The notes under the pieces are model-generated. The model was not told where the DNA came from. It did not search any database and was given only the letters and a program-made list of their open reading frames with translations. 64,000 nucleotides of DNA from Mycolicibacterium moriokaense (GTDB lineage: Bacteria > Actinomycetota > Actinomycetes > Mycobacteriales > Mycobacteriaceae), in NCBI RefSeq assembly GCF_010726085.1, contig NZ_AP022560.1, positions 310,001 to 374,000 of the forward strand, in the 5' to 3' direction. The position numbers were made by a program, and so were the translations under genes. Numbering within the stretch: the stretch's first letter is position 1; every line of letters begins with the position of its first letter. Below are positions 41,150 to 50,325 of the stretch, piece by piece.

Positions 41150-42049
41150 ATGTCCGAACCGACAGACTTGGCCCGCTCCAGCGCAATCGCGCAGACGTCG
41201 GCCATCTCCTCCGAGGGACTGTTACCGCAACTGGTCGAGCACCTGCGGCAGAACCGCACCGCGCTGCGAGAGGAATGGGCCCGCCGGATCACCGAAGCCG
41301 AGCTTCTCACCGCGATGTCGCCAGAGGAGATCTTCTCCGAGGCCACCACCGTGTATGACAGCTATGTCGAGGTGCTCGAGACGGGCAGTGTGGAGGCGCT
41401 GCAGGATTACGCCCGCGACCTGTCCGAGCGCATCATCCCGCGTGGGGTGGAAACCAACGAGGTGGTCGGCATCGTGCTGCTGCTGCGCGACGTGCTGGCC
41501 CGATCCCTGTTCGAGAAGTACCAAACCGACTTCGAACTGCTGAACCGGGTACTCGACGCCTATGAACCGGCGGCCAACCGCATCGCCAACACGGTGGCCG
41601 TCGGCTTCGTGCAAGAACGCGAACGCATCATCCGCCAGCAGCAGGAGGCCATCCGCGAGCTGTCGACACCCGTGCTTCAGGTGCGTGAGCAGCTGCTCAT
41701 TCTGCCGATCATCGGCATCCTCGACAGCCAACGGGCGCGACAGGTCACCGAACAGCTGCTGCGGGCTATCCGGGCCAACCGCGCGAAGGTCGTCGTCATC
41801 GACATCACCGGCGTGCCCACCATCGACTCCACGGTCGCCAACCACCTGGTGCAGACCGTCGACGCGTCGGGGCTGATGGGCGCCAGCGTGATCATCACCG
41901 GGCTGTCCTCCGAGATCGCCCTGACACTGGTGACCATCGGACTCGACCTGTCGAAGATGAACGCCGTCGGCGACCTTCAGGGCGGTATCGAGGAGGCCGA
42001 ACGACTGCTCGGCTACGAGGTCACCCGAACCGGCGAGCAACCCGGATAA
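41150..42049 (+). CDS. rsbR: Stressosome sensor/scaffold RsbR
   Basis: A 299-residue RsbR protein: an N-terminal non-heme globin-like sensor domain (about 25-160) and a C-terminal STAS domain (about 170-290). Positions matching the two B. subtilis RsbRA phosphosites are Thr173 (LSTPVLQV) and Ser227 (TIDSTVANHL), where B. subtilis has T171 and T205. With RsbS it should build the stressosome that holds RsbT. A GGGAGG ribosome site lies 6 bases ahead of ATG. First gene of a five-gene operon. Confidence 0.9.
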   Translation: MSEPTDLARSSAIAQTSAISSEGLLPQLVEHLRQNRTALREEWARRITEAELLTAMSPEEIFSEATTVYDSYVEVLETGSVEALQDYARDLSERIIPRGVETNEVVGIVLLLRDVLARSLFEKYQTDFELLNRVLDAYEPAANRIANTVAVGFVQERERIIRQQQEAIRELSTPVLQVREQLLILPIIGILDSQRARQVTEQLLRAIRANRAKVVVIDITGVPTIDSTVANHLVQTVDASGLMGASVIITGLSSEIALTLVTIGLDLSKMNAVGDLQGGIEEAERLLGYEVTRTGEQPG

Positions 42050-42064
42050 CACGTTCAGGGACTC

Positions 42065-42454
42065 ATGGCGGTACCAATACTCAAGCAGGGCTCGATCCTC
42101 ATCGCCTCGGTGCAGGCCGCGCTCTCCGACTCCGACACCGAACAGCTGCGGCACGACCTGATGGAACGCGTGAGCCGCTACCGCGCGCACGGCATCATCG
42201 TCGATGTCACCGCGATCGACGTGATGGATTCCTTTGCGGCGCGGTCGCTTCGCACCATCGCACACATGACCCGACTGCGCGGCGCGGACACGGTGATCGT
42301 GGGTCTGCAGCCCGAAGTCGCGTTCGCCATGGTCCAGTTGGGTCTGGCCTTCGACGACATGCACACCGCACTGGACCTGGAAGAGGGTCTCGCGCTGCTG
42401 AATCGGAAGCTTCAGGACAAGAAGCCGGCGATCGGACGTGACGGTGTCGAATGA
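42065..42454 (+). CDS. rsbS: Stressosome scaffold RsbS
   Basis: A 129-residue single STAS-domain protein. The phosphosite is Ser56 in IDVMDSFAARSL, equivalent to S59 of B. subtilis RsbS. It begins VPILKQGSILIASVQAAL, the family start. Unphosphorylated RsbS keeps RsbT in the stressosome. Fifteen bases after rsbR; its end overlaps rsbT by 17 bases. Confidence 0.91.
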   Translation: MAVPILKQGSILIASVQAALSDSDTEQLRHDLMERVSRYRAHGIIVDVTAIDVMDSFAARSLRTIAHMTRLRGADTVIVGLQPEVAFAMVQLGLAFDDMHTALDLEEGLALLNRKLQDKKPAIGRDGVE

Positions 42455-42854
42455 CTTCGTGGTCGACATCAGCAATCCCGACGACATCGTCACTGCCCGC
42501 CAAGCCGGGCACGAACTGGCCAGACAGCTCGGCTTCTCCCTGACCGACGTCACGATGATCGCCACGGCGATCTCTGAAATCGCCCGCAACATAACCAGTT
42601 ACGCCGGTCGGGGTGAGGTGCGTGTCGGGGTGCAACTTCGCGACGGCCGCAGGGCGCTGGTGGTGCGAGCCGAAGACGACGGGCCCGGAATCGCCGACGT
42701 GGACCGCGCACTCGACGACGGCTACTCGACCGGGCGCGGACTCGGACTCGGCCTGCCAGGTGCGCGCAGGCTGATGGATCGTCTACATGTGGAGTCGCAG
42801 TTGGGCAGCGGCACCGTCATCGAGATGTGGAAATGGATACCCGACAATGATTAG
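42438..42854 (+). CDS. rsbT: Stressosome switch kinase RsbT
   Basis: A 138-residue GHKL serine/threonine kinase. The N box is TAISEIARNITSYA, G1 is EDDGPGIADVD, G2 is STGRGLGLGLPGARRLMD. On stress it phosphorylates RsbR and RsbS, leaves the complex and activates the RsbU-type phosphatase. GTG 42438 lies inside rsbS, and its end overlaps rsbX by 8 bases, so all are coupled. Confidence 0.91.
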   Translation: MTVSNDFVVDISNPDDIVTARQAGHELARQLGFSLTDVTMIATAISEIARNITSYAGRGEVRVGVQLRDGRRALVVRAEDDGPGIADVDRALDDGYSTGRGLGLGLPGARRLMDRLHVESQLGSGTVIEMWKWIPDND

Positions 42855-43470
42855 GCACGGCAGGTTCGGGCCGATCGAATGGGCCGCGGTGCGTCGCCCC
42901 CACCCCGGGGAAGATGTCTGCGGCGACCATCCGATTGCGGTCGATGTGGGTGGCGCTGCCGCGCTGTTCGGGGTGATCGACGGCCTGGGCCACGGCGAAG
43001 GAGCGGCCAAGGCCGCACAGCGGGCGGCAGAGGTCGTCGACGAGCACCGGTCCGAGCCACTCGATGCGGTGATGGAGCGCTGCCACCTCGCCCTGACCGA
43101 AACCCGCGGTGTGGCAATGACGTTGGCGCGGATGGACTTCGACACCGGCACCATGAGTTGGATCGGCGTCGGCAATGTGGCGGCCGATGTCGTCGCCAAG
43201 CACCCGACAGGTGTCGAGGTGCGTTCCTCGGCGCTGCTGGCCGGCGGCATCATCGGCTACCGGATGCCCCCGACCCTGCCTAGCCATCAGGTGCCGATCA
43301 CGCCGGGCGACCTGTTGGTCATTTCGAGCGACGGTATCGCCCAACATCACCTGGACAGCATCGATTTCGCGGCTAACGCACTGACCATCGCGGAAGAGCT
43401 CGTCGACCGATACGGTCGGGAAAACGACGACGCACTGGTGCTCACGGCACGTCATCGAGGCGCACCGTGA
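42847..43470 (+). CDS. rsbX: Feedback phosphatase RsbX
   Basis: A 207-residue SpoIIE/PP2C-like phosphatase. Metal-binding acids sit in GEDVCGD, GVIDGLGHGEGA, SSDGI and ENDDALVL. RsbX resets the stressosome by removing phosphate from RsbR and RsbS. ATG 42847 overlaps the rsbT end; the stop overlaps the start of the large fusion gene by 4 bases. Confidence 0.88.
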   Translation: MIRHGRFGPIEWAAVRRPHPGEDVCGDHPIAVDVGGAAALFGVIDGLGHGEGAAKAAQRAAEVVDEHRSEPLDAVMERCHLALTETRGVAMTLARMDFDTGTMSWIGVGNVAADVVAKHPTGVEVRSSALLAGGIIGYRMPPTLPSHQVPITPGDLLVISSDGIAQHHLDSIDFAANALTIAEELVDRYGRENDDALVLTARHRGAP

Positions 43471-45668
43471 CCGACAGCGATTTCTACGCCCGGTACGCCG
43501 AGGCGTTGGCCACGTATCTGGAGTCCACGGACGAGGCCAGCCTCGCGGTCGGTCACGAATTGGGCCGCCGCGCACTGAGTGAGCGCATGAGCGTGCTCGA
43601 AATCATCGAGAACCACTCGCGGCTCGTCGAAGAGATCCAGCAACGTGGCGCCCCCCACGATCCGGCCGCCCCGTTGCAGTTCCTGCTGCAGACACTCGCG
43701 GCGCTCGACGTGGCGACCCGCGGATTCCTCGACGGCACAAAGCGTTACGAACAGCAGCGGGCGCGCGCCGAGAATCTCGCCGACCGCGACGTGTTCCGCG
43801 ATGCGCTGGTGAACTCGCTGCAGGAAGGCTTCTTCGTCGCAGATCACACCGGGGCGATCATCGAGATCAACGATGCGTTCGTCGACATCACCGGCTACGG
43901 GAACGACGGGTTACCGTACCGGGCGCCGTACCCGTGGGCGACCAACGAAACCAGGACCACCGAGCGACTCGCCACGCTCCGGGAGGTCGGGAAGGTCACC
44001 ACCGAGACGTCGATCCGGCGCCGCGACGGCTCGATTCGGTGGGTGGCGATCAGCATCAACGCGGTCACGGCGCAGGGTGTCGACCGCAACGCGTACGTGG
44101 GCACCATCCGCGATGTGACCTCCGCTCGCGCGGCCGTGGAGCGCGAGCGCACGGTGGCCCGGCTGGCCACCGCCGTCAGCGCCGCGCGCAACGTCGACGA
44201 GGTGCTGTCCACGGCGCTGGCGCAGTCGCGCTCGCGGCTCGACACCAGGCGCATGATGGCGGTCGTCTGGCCGGCGGGTGAGGGGGATCCGACCGTCCAC
44301 ACGGCCGGTGAGCCGACGGTGACGAATTGGCTTGACCTCGACGAAGATTGGCGCCGCACATTCGAGGATGCCCGTGACTGGCTACCGCTGACCGTCACCC
44401 CGGTCGGGGCGGTGCCGAGTGAGGGTGCGACGCGGGGATTCGTGGCCGTGCTGTCCGGCGCGCGCGACGTCGTCGTATGTCTCGAGCATCGCGCTCCCCG
44501 CGCGGTCAGCACCGAGGACCGGCAACTGGTGCTGGCACTGTTCGGGCATATCAGCCTGGCGATGCAGCATGTCCGCCAGCTCGAGGTCGCACGTGAGACG
44601 TCGCTGACGCTGCAACGGTCGCTGCTGCCCGCCAGCACGCTGCCTGCCGGCTGCGCCGTGCGGTACGAGCCCGCCGTACCCCCGCTGGAGATCGGCGGCG
44701 ACTTCTACGACGTCCTCCCCGTCGGTGACAACCGCGTCGGCATCATCGTCGGCGACTGCGTGGGCCGGGGTCTGTCCGCCGCTGCGGTGATGGGCCAGTT
44801 GCGCGCGTCGACGCGTGCCCTGTTGCTCACGGGTGCCGAACCCGCCCTGGTGCTGGAACACCTCGACTCGGTGGCCGAGTTCATCCCGGATGCGTTCTGC
44901 GCCACGGTTTTCGTCGCTATCGCCGATCTGGACGCCCACACCTTGAGCTACAGCAGCGCCGGGCATGTACCGCCCGTGTTGGCCACCGGGTCGGCGTCTC
45001 CTGAGCTGTTGACAGACGGCCACTCGCTGCCGCTCGCGGTGCACCGCGACGAGCCTCGGCCGCAGGCGGTGCGCCCCTTTCCTGCGGGAGCCACGCTGCT
45101 GATGTACACAGACGGCCTCGTCGAGCGGCGCGACCAATCCATCGACGAACAGATCGCCCGAGTCGCCGAGGTGGTCGCCGACACCGTCGAGCTGCCCGTC
45201 GAGTCCGTGGCCGACGAGATCCTGAGCCGGCTTGCGCCCGCGGAGGGTTACGACGACGATGTCGCGATCGTGGTATACCGATGCCCGCCGGCCCCGTTGC
45301 TCATCGACGACGACGCGTCGCCGCGACAGCTGAGCGACGTGCGGCACCGGTTGGCCGACTGGCTACATGCCAACGGCGTCGACGAGCCGCTCGCGGACGA
45401 CATCATCCTGGTCGTCAACGAGGCCTGCTCGAACTGCGTCGAACACGCCTACCGGGGACGCAAGCCGGGGCGTATGCGGGTCGAGGCCGAGATGCGCGAC
45501 GGCCAGGTACAGATCAGCGTCGTCGATTCGGGCTCGTGGAAGACGCCGCCCGCCGACCCGGGGACAAGGGGCCGTGGCCTGATGCTGATGCGCAAGGTCA
45601 CCGATCAGGTCGATGTCAGGGGCAGCGACGACGGCACGACCATCGAGATGAGATTCCAGCTGCCCTAG
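43467..45668 (+). CDS. RsbU-PAS-GAF-SpoIIE phosphatase fused to an RsbW-like kinase domain
   Basis: A 733-residue protein with five parts: an RsbU-like N-terminal four-helix domain that RsbT binds (about 1-85, LSERMSVLEIIENH), PAS (about 105-215), GAF (about 225-375), a PP2C/SpoIIE phosphatase (about 395-590; EIGGDFYDV, VGDCVGRGLSAA, YTDGLVERRD, GYDDDVAIVV), and a GHKL ATPase (about 600-733; VVNEACSNCVEHAYRG, RGLMLMRKVTDQVDV). It thus joins a phosphatase (RsbU role) and an anti-sigma kinase (RsbW role) in one chain and is the output of the stressosome. No sigma factor gene lies in the operon. Start GTG 43467. Confidence 0.9.
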   Translation: MTDSDFYARYAEALATYLESTDEASLAVGHELGRRALSERMSVLEIIENHSRLVEEIQQRGAPHDPAAPLQFLLQTLAALDVATRGFLDGTKRYEQQRARAENLADRDVFRDALVNSLQEGFFVADHTGAIIEINDAFVDITGYGNDGLPYRAPYPWATNETRTTERLATLREVGKVTTETSIRRRDGSIRWVAISINAVTAQGVDRNAYVGTIRDVTSARAAVERERTVARLATAVSAARNVDEVLSTALAQSRSRLDTRRMMAVVWPAGEGDPTVHTAGEPTVTNWLDLDEDWRRTFEDARDWLPLTVTPVGAVPSEGATRGFVAVLSGARDVVVCLEHRAPRAVSTEDRQLVLALFGHISLAMQHVRQLEVARETSLTLQRSLLPASTLPAGCAVRYEPAVPPLEIGGDFYDVLPVGDNRVGIIVGDCVGRGLSAAAVMGQLRASTRALLLTGAEPALVLEHLDSVAEFIPDAFCATVFVAIADLDAHTLSYSSAGHVPPVLATGSASPELLTDGHSLPLAVHRDEPRPQAVRPFPAGATLLMYTDGLVERRDQSIDEQIARVAEVVADTVELPVESVADEILSRLAPAEGYDDDVAIVVYRCPPAPLLIDDDASPRQLSDVRHRLADWLHANGVDEPLADDIILVVNEACSNCVEHAYRGRKPGRMRVEAEMRDGQVQISVVDSGSWKTPPADPGTRGRGLMLMRKVTDQVDVRGSDDGTTIEMRFQLP

Positions 45669-45672
45669 GTTG

Positions 45673-46602
45673 CTAGGCCTGCAGGTCCCTGGTCTCCTCG
45701 TGCGCAGCCTGCCGTTCCCGCCTCGTCACCGCGGCCTCCAGTTCGGCTTCCAGTGCGCCCTCCTCGCGTCCGAGCGCGACGGTCGCAGCAGCCATCGCGA
45801 CAAGTGCGACGGTGATCGCCACGGCTTTGACGCCGTTGACCGTCATGTGCTCCCCGAGCACGACCGCCCCGAGGACGACGGCGATCAGCGGTTCGAGCAC
45901 CAGCATCGTCGGCACCGAGGTCTGCAGCGAACCCGCGTGGAACGCCGACTGCTGCAGCAACACCGCCACCACCCCGATCAGCACGAGCAGGTATGGCGCA
46001 GGTGTGGCGAGTACGGCGCGCACACCGTCATGGGTGAGCAGGTGGACCACGAGTTTGGTGAGCATCGCGACGACGCCGAACAACACACCGACGGCCACCG
46101 CGAGCAACACCGCCCGTCGCCAGCCGGGGTTGCGGATCGCGACGATCACGCACACCGAGACAGCGACGGTGCACACCAGGGCAACGATGGCCGTCAATGG
46201 CACCGACGCCTCGTAATCGCCGGCACTGGCCTTTGCCAACACCACGAACACCGCCAGCGAGGCCGTCAGCACGATGGCCCACATCCACTCGCCGCGGGTC
46301 ACAGACCGGTGGGCCAGACGGGCACTCATCGGCAATGCGAACAGCAGCGCCGAAACGAGGATGGGTTGGACCAACAGCAAGGAACCGTAGGACAGCGCGA
46401 GCGCCTGGAATGCGAACCCGGCGACCGCGGCAGCGGTACCGGCCCACCACAGGGGTCGGCGTAACAGCGTGAGCACCATCACGGGGCTCACACCCTTTTC
46501 CTCGGGGACGTCCATGGTCGCGCGTTGACGGACCACGATGCCGATGGCGAGGAAGAGTGCGGCCAGGAGGGCGAACAGCACCGTCAGACCATGGCCTACC
46601 AA
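45673..46602 (-). CDS. DMT-superfamily transporter
   Basis: A 309-residue membrane protein with about nine to ten transmembrane helices arranged as two EamA-like halves, ending in a charged cytoplasmic tail (VTRRERQAAHEETRDLQA). The DMT assignment rests on helix pattern and segments such as LQTSVPTMLVLEPLIAVVLGAVVLGEH, typical of the second half. Substrate unknown. Start is TTG 46602 with an AGAGGAG ribosome site upstream. Convergent with the stressosome operon, 4 bases between stops. Confidence 0.82.
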   Translation of the reverse strand: MVGHGLTVLFALLAALFLAIGIVVRQRATMDVPEEKGVSPVMVLTLLRRPLWWAGTAAAVAGFAFQALALSYGSLLLVQPILVSALLFALPMSARLAHRSVTRGEWMWAIVLTASLAVFVVLAKASAGDYEASVPLTAIVALVCTVAVSVCVIVAIRNPGWRRAVLLAVAVGVLFGVVAMLTKLVVHLLTHDGVRAVLATPAPYLLVLIGVVAVLLQQSAFHAGSLQTSVPTMLVLEPLIAVVLGAVVLGEHMTVNGVKAVAITVALVAMAAATVALGREEGALEAELEAAVTRRERQAAHEETRDLQA

Positions 46603-46720
46603 AGGGGATCAACTCCTCTCAGACCACAGCCGGCCTACCCGACCTAACCAACATATGGTGCCCCCCACCGCTTTGCCGAATCGATGTTTGATCCGCGGCC
46701 GAGTGGGCATTAAACCGGAC

Positions 46721-47065
46721 ATGAATTTGCGATGGTTGGTTTTGGCGGCGGGTGCGGTCGTGTTGGTCGTCGGCGTCATTGGTCTGCTCATGCCCGTGTC
46801 GGTGGCCGGTCCAGAAGGCCAGAACATCGGCTGCGGAAACGCTATCGCCGCAGATGATTCAGCAGCACGCGCGGCGGACAACAACAATCCGGTCAATCTG
46901 CCGATCCTCAACGAGGTGATCCCCCACACGGATTACGTCGCGCAGTGTGATTCGGCGGTGTCGGAGCGGCGCACGTGGTCCATCCCGGTGGCGATCGTCG
47001 GGCTCCTGGTGGTTGGCGGCGCGTTCCTGGTCGGCGGGCGAACTGGTAGTCCCAGGACTGTCTAG
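46721..47065 (+). CDS. Small two-span membrane protein, unknown function
   Basis: A 114-residue protein: transmembrane helix at about 5-27 (VLAAGAVVLVVGVIGLLMPV), an external loop of about 55 residues with two Cys (NIGCGNAI; YVAQCDSA) that may pair, and a second helix at about 88-108. ATG 46721 opens the frame. No family recognised. Its stop overlaps the convergent gene by 4 bases. Confidence 0.75.
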   Translation: MNLRWLVLAAGAVVLVVGVIGLLMPVSVAGPEGQNIGCGNAIAADDSAARAADNNNPVNLPILNEVIPHTDYVAQCDSAVSERRTWSIPVAIVGLLVVGGAFLVGGRTGSPRTV

Positions 47066-47343
47066 CCGGTTTCGCGGCCGGGCACCAGGTGCAGGCGTCG
47101 ATCCGGGGCCGGCCGCTCCGTCGACTGTTCCGTGGGCGCGATCCGGTCGTTGACCCCTGCGACCATGGAGTCGACCCGGAGTACCGCCCGCCGGACCTTG
47201 TCGCTGGCCGTGTCGACCTCATCGGCCGCGCTCATCAGGTACGCGCGCACATTCGTGCGCAGCCGCTCCCCCTTCGCCTGCAGCCGACGTCGCAGCAGGT
47301 CGTCGACCTCGACGGTGACGTAGGGCAGCACCCGAAGCTTCAT
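47062..47343 (-). CDS. Small basic protein, unknown function
   Basis: A 93-residue soluble protein, predicted helical (VEVDDLLRRRLQAKGERLRTNVRAYLMSAADEVDTASDKVRRAVLRV is a long amphipathic stretch). No motif recognised. ATG 47343. Codon use is normal for the region, which supports it as a gene. It converges on the membrane protein gene at 46721. Confidence 0.65.
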   Translation of the reverse strand: MKLRVLPYVTVEVDDLLRRRLQAKGERLRTNVRAYLMSAADEVDTASDKVRRAVLRVDSMVAGVNDRIAPTEQSTERPAPDRRLHLVPGRETG

Positions 47344-47456
47344 GCACTTACAGTAACCGGGGTAGCGCGCTGTCCGTCCTTACTGCTGTGACCCGAGCAT
47401 TGGACTGCAAGGTATCAGTTAGCCGGCCTTTATAGGCGCTGACCTGGGATGGATGG

Positions 47457-47486
47457 TTGACGGTCTGCTGTTTTGGACGATATAGT
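47457..47486 (+). promoter_or_regulatory. SigA-type promoter of lipoprotein copy 2
   Basis: TTGACG (47457-47462) and TATAGT (47481-47486) with an 18-base spacer, 27 bases ahead of ATG 47514. This is close to the housekeeping consensus. Copy 1 has no equally good promoter at the same distance. Confidence 0.6.
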
Positions 47487-47513
47487 TCAGTTTCCACACA
47501 GATAGGACTTCAC

Positions 47514-47792
47514 ATGAGCTCAGTTCTGGGTCGTCGCGTGGCGGCTATCGCCGGCGGCACCGCCATCACCGCGATGGTCGTACTCACCGCGTCGTGCTCC
47601 AAGGAAGAAGAGAAGGCGCCCGAGACCACGACCACCACGACGACGACGACCACGACGTCGGAGGCACCGCCGGTAGAGCCGACGGAGAAGGCGCCCCGCA
47701 TCAATCCCACCGGCCCCAATCCGTTCTCGCCGACGGTCATCGCGCCGCCCGCGCCGACCGCCGTGCCCGGCAACCGCGAGAACACCGGCTAG
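47514..47792 (+). CDS. Threonine-tract lipoprotein, copy 2
   Basis: A 92-residue near twin of the gene at 40272, in opposite orientation. Same signal, TASC lipobox-like site (Cys28), KEEEKAPE segment, 11 Thr, and the tail GPNPFSPTVIAPPAPTAVPG followed by NRENTG instead of DN. ATAGGACTT precedes ATG. The pair frames the stressosome region. Ser2 and Asn/Thr changes are the main differences upstream of the tail. Confidence 0.82.
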   Translation: MSSVLGRRVAAIAGGTAITAMVVLTASCSKEEEKAPETTTTTTTTTTTSEAPPVEPTEKAPRINPTGPNPFSPTVIAPPAPTAVPGNRENTG

Positions 47793-47815
47793 TAGTCGAC
47801 GTTCGCTGGCCGCCG

Positions 47816-48460
47816 TCAGTACACGGATTCGGCGGCGGTCGCGAACGACGCCACATGGCCTATCGCCATGTCCAGCGCCGCTTGCATGAGCCGCGGGTCA
47901 CGTCCGGTCTGCGATAGTAGGTAGCCACCCTCCACCGCGGCGAGCAATCCCGTTGCGAGAGCGCGGGTATCGGCATCCACACGCAGCGCACCGATGTCAC
48001 GCATCCGGTTCAATGCCGCCTCGAGCAATGTCCGCCACTCGGTGAAGTGCTCGGATAGCGATGTCCTGGCCTTGTCGTCGGAATCGGACAATTCCGCAGC
48101 GAGAGAACCGAGTTCGCATCCCCACAGCCCACGCCGCAGCGCGCACCGCTGCACGACGGCGTCTCGCCACTGGCGCAGCCCGCGGAACGAATCCACCTTT
48201 TCCAGACGTAGGCGCTGCCACGACAACACCTCGTCCGCGCGCAGCGTGATGACCTCGTAGACCAGCTCGGCCTTGTCCTCAAAGTGTTGGTAGAACTGGG
48301 ATTTGCTTGTCGAACTCGCCGCCAGGACGTCGTCGATCGTCGTCGCCGCGACACCTTGCACGTGCATCAGTTCGGCTGCTGCAAGGACGATCCGGTGCCG
48401 TGTCGCAGCGCCTCGCGAAGTCAGCCGAGGCCGCGATTGCTGCTTGGATTGTGGCGGCAC
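47816..48460 (-). CDS. TetR family regulator
   Basis: A 214-residue TetR repressor, HTH at about 18-62 (GAATRHRIVLAAAELMHVQGVAATTIDDVLAASSTSKSQFYQHFEDK). The C-terminal half with WRDAVVQRCALRRGLWGCELGSLAAEL fits the TetR_C group found with many TetR/AcrR proteins. GTG 48460 starts 4 bases after the stop of the MFS gene, so it is co-transcribed and probably autoregulates that transporter operon. Confidence 0.86.
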   Translation of the reverse strand: MPPQSKQQSRPRLTSRGAATRHRIVLAAAELMHVQGVAATTIDDVLAASSTSKSQFYQHFEDKAELVYEVITLRADEVLSWQRLRLEKVDSFRGLRQWRDAVVQRCALRRGLWGCELGSLAAELSDSDDKARTSLSEHFTEWRTLLEAALNRMRDIGALRVDADTRALATGLLAAVEGGYLLSQTGRDPRLMQAALDMAIGHVASFATAAESVY

Positions 48461-48464
48461 ATAC

Positions 48465-49796
48465 TCACTGTATCCCTGTCGGCTCGCGCCGGTTACTGGT
48501 CTGCGGAAGCGGCCTCGTCGCCGTCTCGCGCAGGGTCAGACACGCGCCCAGCGAGATGACCGCCGCCACGATCAGATAGACCGCGGGCGCGGTGTTATTG
48601 CCGGTCTGAGCGGTGAGCCAGGTGACGACGTACGGTGTTGTGCCGCCGAATCCGGCGACGCAGACGTTGTACCCGATGGAGAACCCGCTGTAGCGCACGG
48701 TCGTGGCGAACAGTTCGACGCCCGCCGAAACCGCGCTCGAGATATAGATCGACTCGATCGCTGCCAGGGCGCAGTGCGCGGCGATCGCCGCAGCCAGCGA
48801 GCCGGAGTTCAGCAGCAGGAACAACGGATAGGCAAGGACCGCGAACGCCACCGAACCCGCAATCAACATCGGTTTGCGCCCGATGCGGTCGGACAGCGCG
48901 GCCAGCGGGAGTATCAGCACCAGCGCCACGGACGTCGCCAGCGTCATGGACGTGAACGCCTCGGTCTTGGAGAACTTCAGCGTCACGATGAGGTACGTCT
49001 GCAGGAACGTGAACACGACGTAGTAGCCGACGTTGAACACGATGAACAGCCCGATCACCTGCAGGATCGGCCGCCATGAGGTGGTCAGCGCCTCGCGCAG
49101 TGGGGACTTCGCCACCTGTTCGGTCTTGCTGAGTTCGGCGAACTGCGGGGTGTCGTCCAGGCGCAGTCGGATGTAGAGGCCGATCAGGCCGAGCGGGCCT
49201 GCGATCAGGAACGGGATCCGCCAGCCGTAACTGTTCATCGCCTCGGTGGGCAGCAGCGCCTGCAGCAGCGTCACGGTCACGGATCCGAGCAGGAAGCCGA
49301 CGACGCCCGACCACGCCATGAAGGTGATGGTCAGGCCGCGGCGCTGCTGGGACGCGAACTCCGCGAGGTAGACGGCCCCGCCGCCGTACTCGCCGCCTGC
49401 CGAGAAGCCCTGCAGGCAGCGCAGGAAGAACAGCAGCAGCGGAGCCGCGATGCCGACGGCGGCATACGTCGGAAGCAAGCCGATGCACACCGTCGCACCG
49501 GACATCAGCAGGATCACCACGGCGAGCACGCGTTGCCTGCCGATGCGGTCGCCAAGCGGACCGAATACGAATCCCCCGAGCGGACGCATGAAGAACGCGG
49601 CGGCAAAGATCGCAAAGGTCTTCAGCAGCGCCGCGGTTTGGTCGCCCGCCGGAAAGAAGTTCGCGGCGATGAAGGTAGCGAGGAATCCATAGATGGCGAA
49701 GTCGAACCACTCGACGGCGTTACCGATCGACGCACCGGTGACCGCTTTGCGCACATCATTCTTCCCGTCGCTGTGCTCGCTCCGGTCTGACGACAT
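48465..49796 (-). CDS. MFS transporter, metabolite:H+ symporter (MHS) family
   Basis: A 443-residue transporter with 12 transmembrane helices. MHS family marks: [16 protein letters not shown] at the first helix, [23 protein letters not shown] (loop 2-3), [19 protein letters not shown] and a second half with [11 protein letters not shown]. Family members import organic acids such as shikimate, alpha-ketoglutarate or proline/betaine; the substrate is open. ATG 49796. Followed by a TetR gene in the same operon. Confidence 0.88.
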   Translation of the reverse strand: MSSDRSEHSDGKNDVRKAVTGASIGNAVEWFDFAIYGFLATFIAANFFPAGDQTAALLKTFAIFAAAFFMRPLGGFVFGPLGDRIGRQRVLAVVILLMSGATVCIGLLPTYAAVGIAAPLLLFFLRCLQGFSAGGEYGGGAVYLAEFASQQRRGLTITFMAWSGVVGFLLGSVTVTLLQALLPTEAMNSYGWRIPFLIAGPLGLIGLYIRLRLDDTPQFAELSKTEQVAKSPLREALTTSWRPILQVIGLFIVFNVGYYVVFTFLQTYLIVTLKFSKTEAFTSMTLATSVALVLILPLAALSDRIGRKPMLIAGSVAFAVLAYPLFLLLNSGSLAAAIAAHCALAAIESIYISSAVSAGVELFATTVRYSGFSIGYNVCVAGFGGTTPYVVTWLTAQTGNNTAPAVYLIVAAVISLGACLTLRETATRPLPQTSNRREPTGIQ

Positions 49797-49902
49797 GACG
49801 GCTCTCCCGAATCTAAGCGTCCTGCTTACCTTTTCGCGCACCACGCGCGGGTGTACCCCGCAAACATAGCGGTCGCGTTGCACGCTCGGCGAGGGGTTCG
49901 CG

Positions 49903-50325
49903 CTATCGGGAGGTGCGGTCTGCCCAGAACGGCCGCGTCACGAGCGCGACCAACCCGAGGACGGAAAGCGGTGCAAGCAGCGGCGCCCACGGCAGTTCAA
50001 GCGGTAACGACACCGCCGCCAGACCCACCGCCGTAAACCCCACGGCGCCAATAACCGTCGGCGCGGTGATGGTCGCAGTATGCCGGAGCACCAGATAGCA
50101 CGCCGCGCAGAGTCCGGACAGGGCGGCGAGCATCGCAGGCGTCTCGTTGAGCACCAACGCCGCAGCGGTCAGGAGGACCGCCATCGTCGCCGCGGAGCGA
50201 AAGACGTTGCCTGTCAACACTGCAACCGTGGCCAGTCCCGCTGCGATCAGTGCAGCGTCGTCGGCCTGCACCGAAACCGCCGCGACCATCACGAGGCCGA
50301 AGGCGGTTGACAGTGCGCGGTTCAC
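49903..50325 (-). CDS. Small membrane protein of the MoxR operon (Rv3162c-like)
   Basis: A 140-residue membrane protein with four to five short hydrophobic segments ([73 protein letters not shown]). GTG 50325 overlaps the DUF58 gene by 4 bases. Last gene of the five-gene operon; position and size resemble Rv3162c. Function unknown. Confidence 0.75.
   Translation of the reverse strand: MNRALSTAFGLVMVAAVSVQADDAALIAAGLATVAVLTGNVFRSAATMAVLLTAAALVLNETPAMLAALSGLCAACYLVLRHTATITAPTVIGAVGFTAVGLAAVSLPLELPWAPLLAPLSVLGLVALVTRPFWADRTSR

Noticed and set aside
41222..42592. A 456-residue frame antisense to rsbR-rsbS-rsbT
   Set aside because: The plus strand has three well-supported overlapping genes; the antisense product has no motif.
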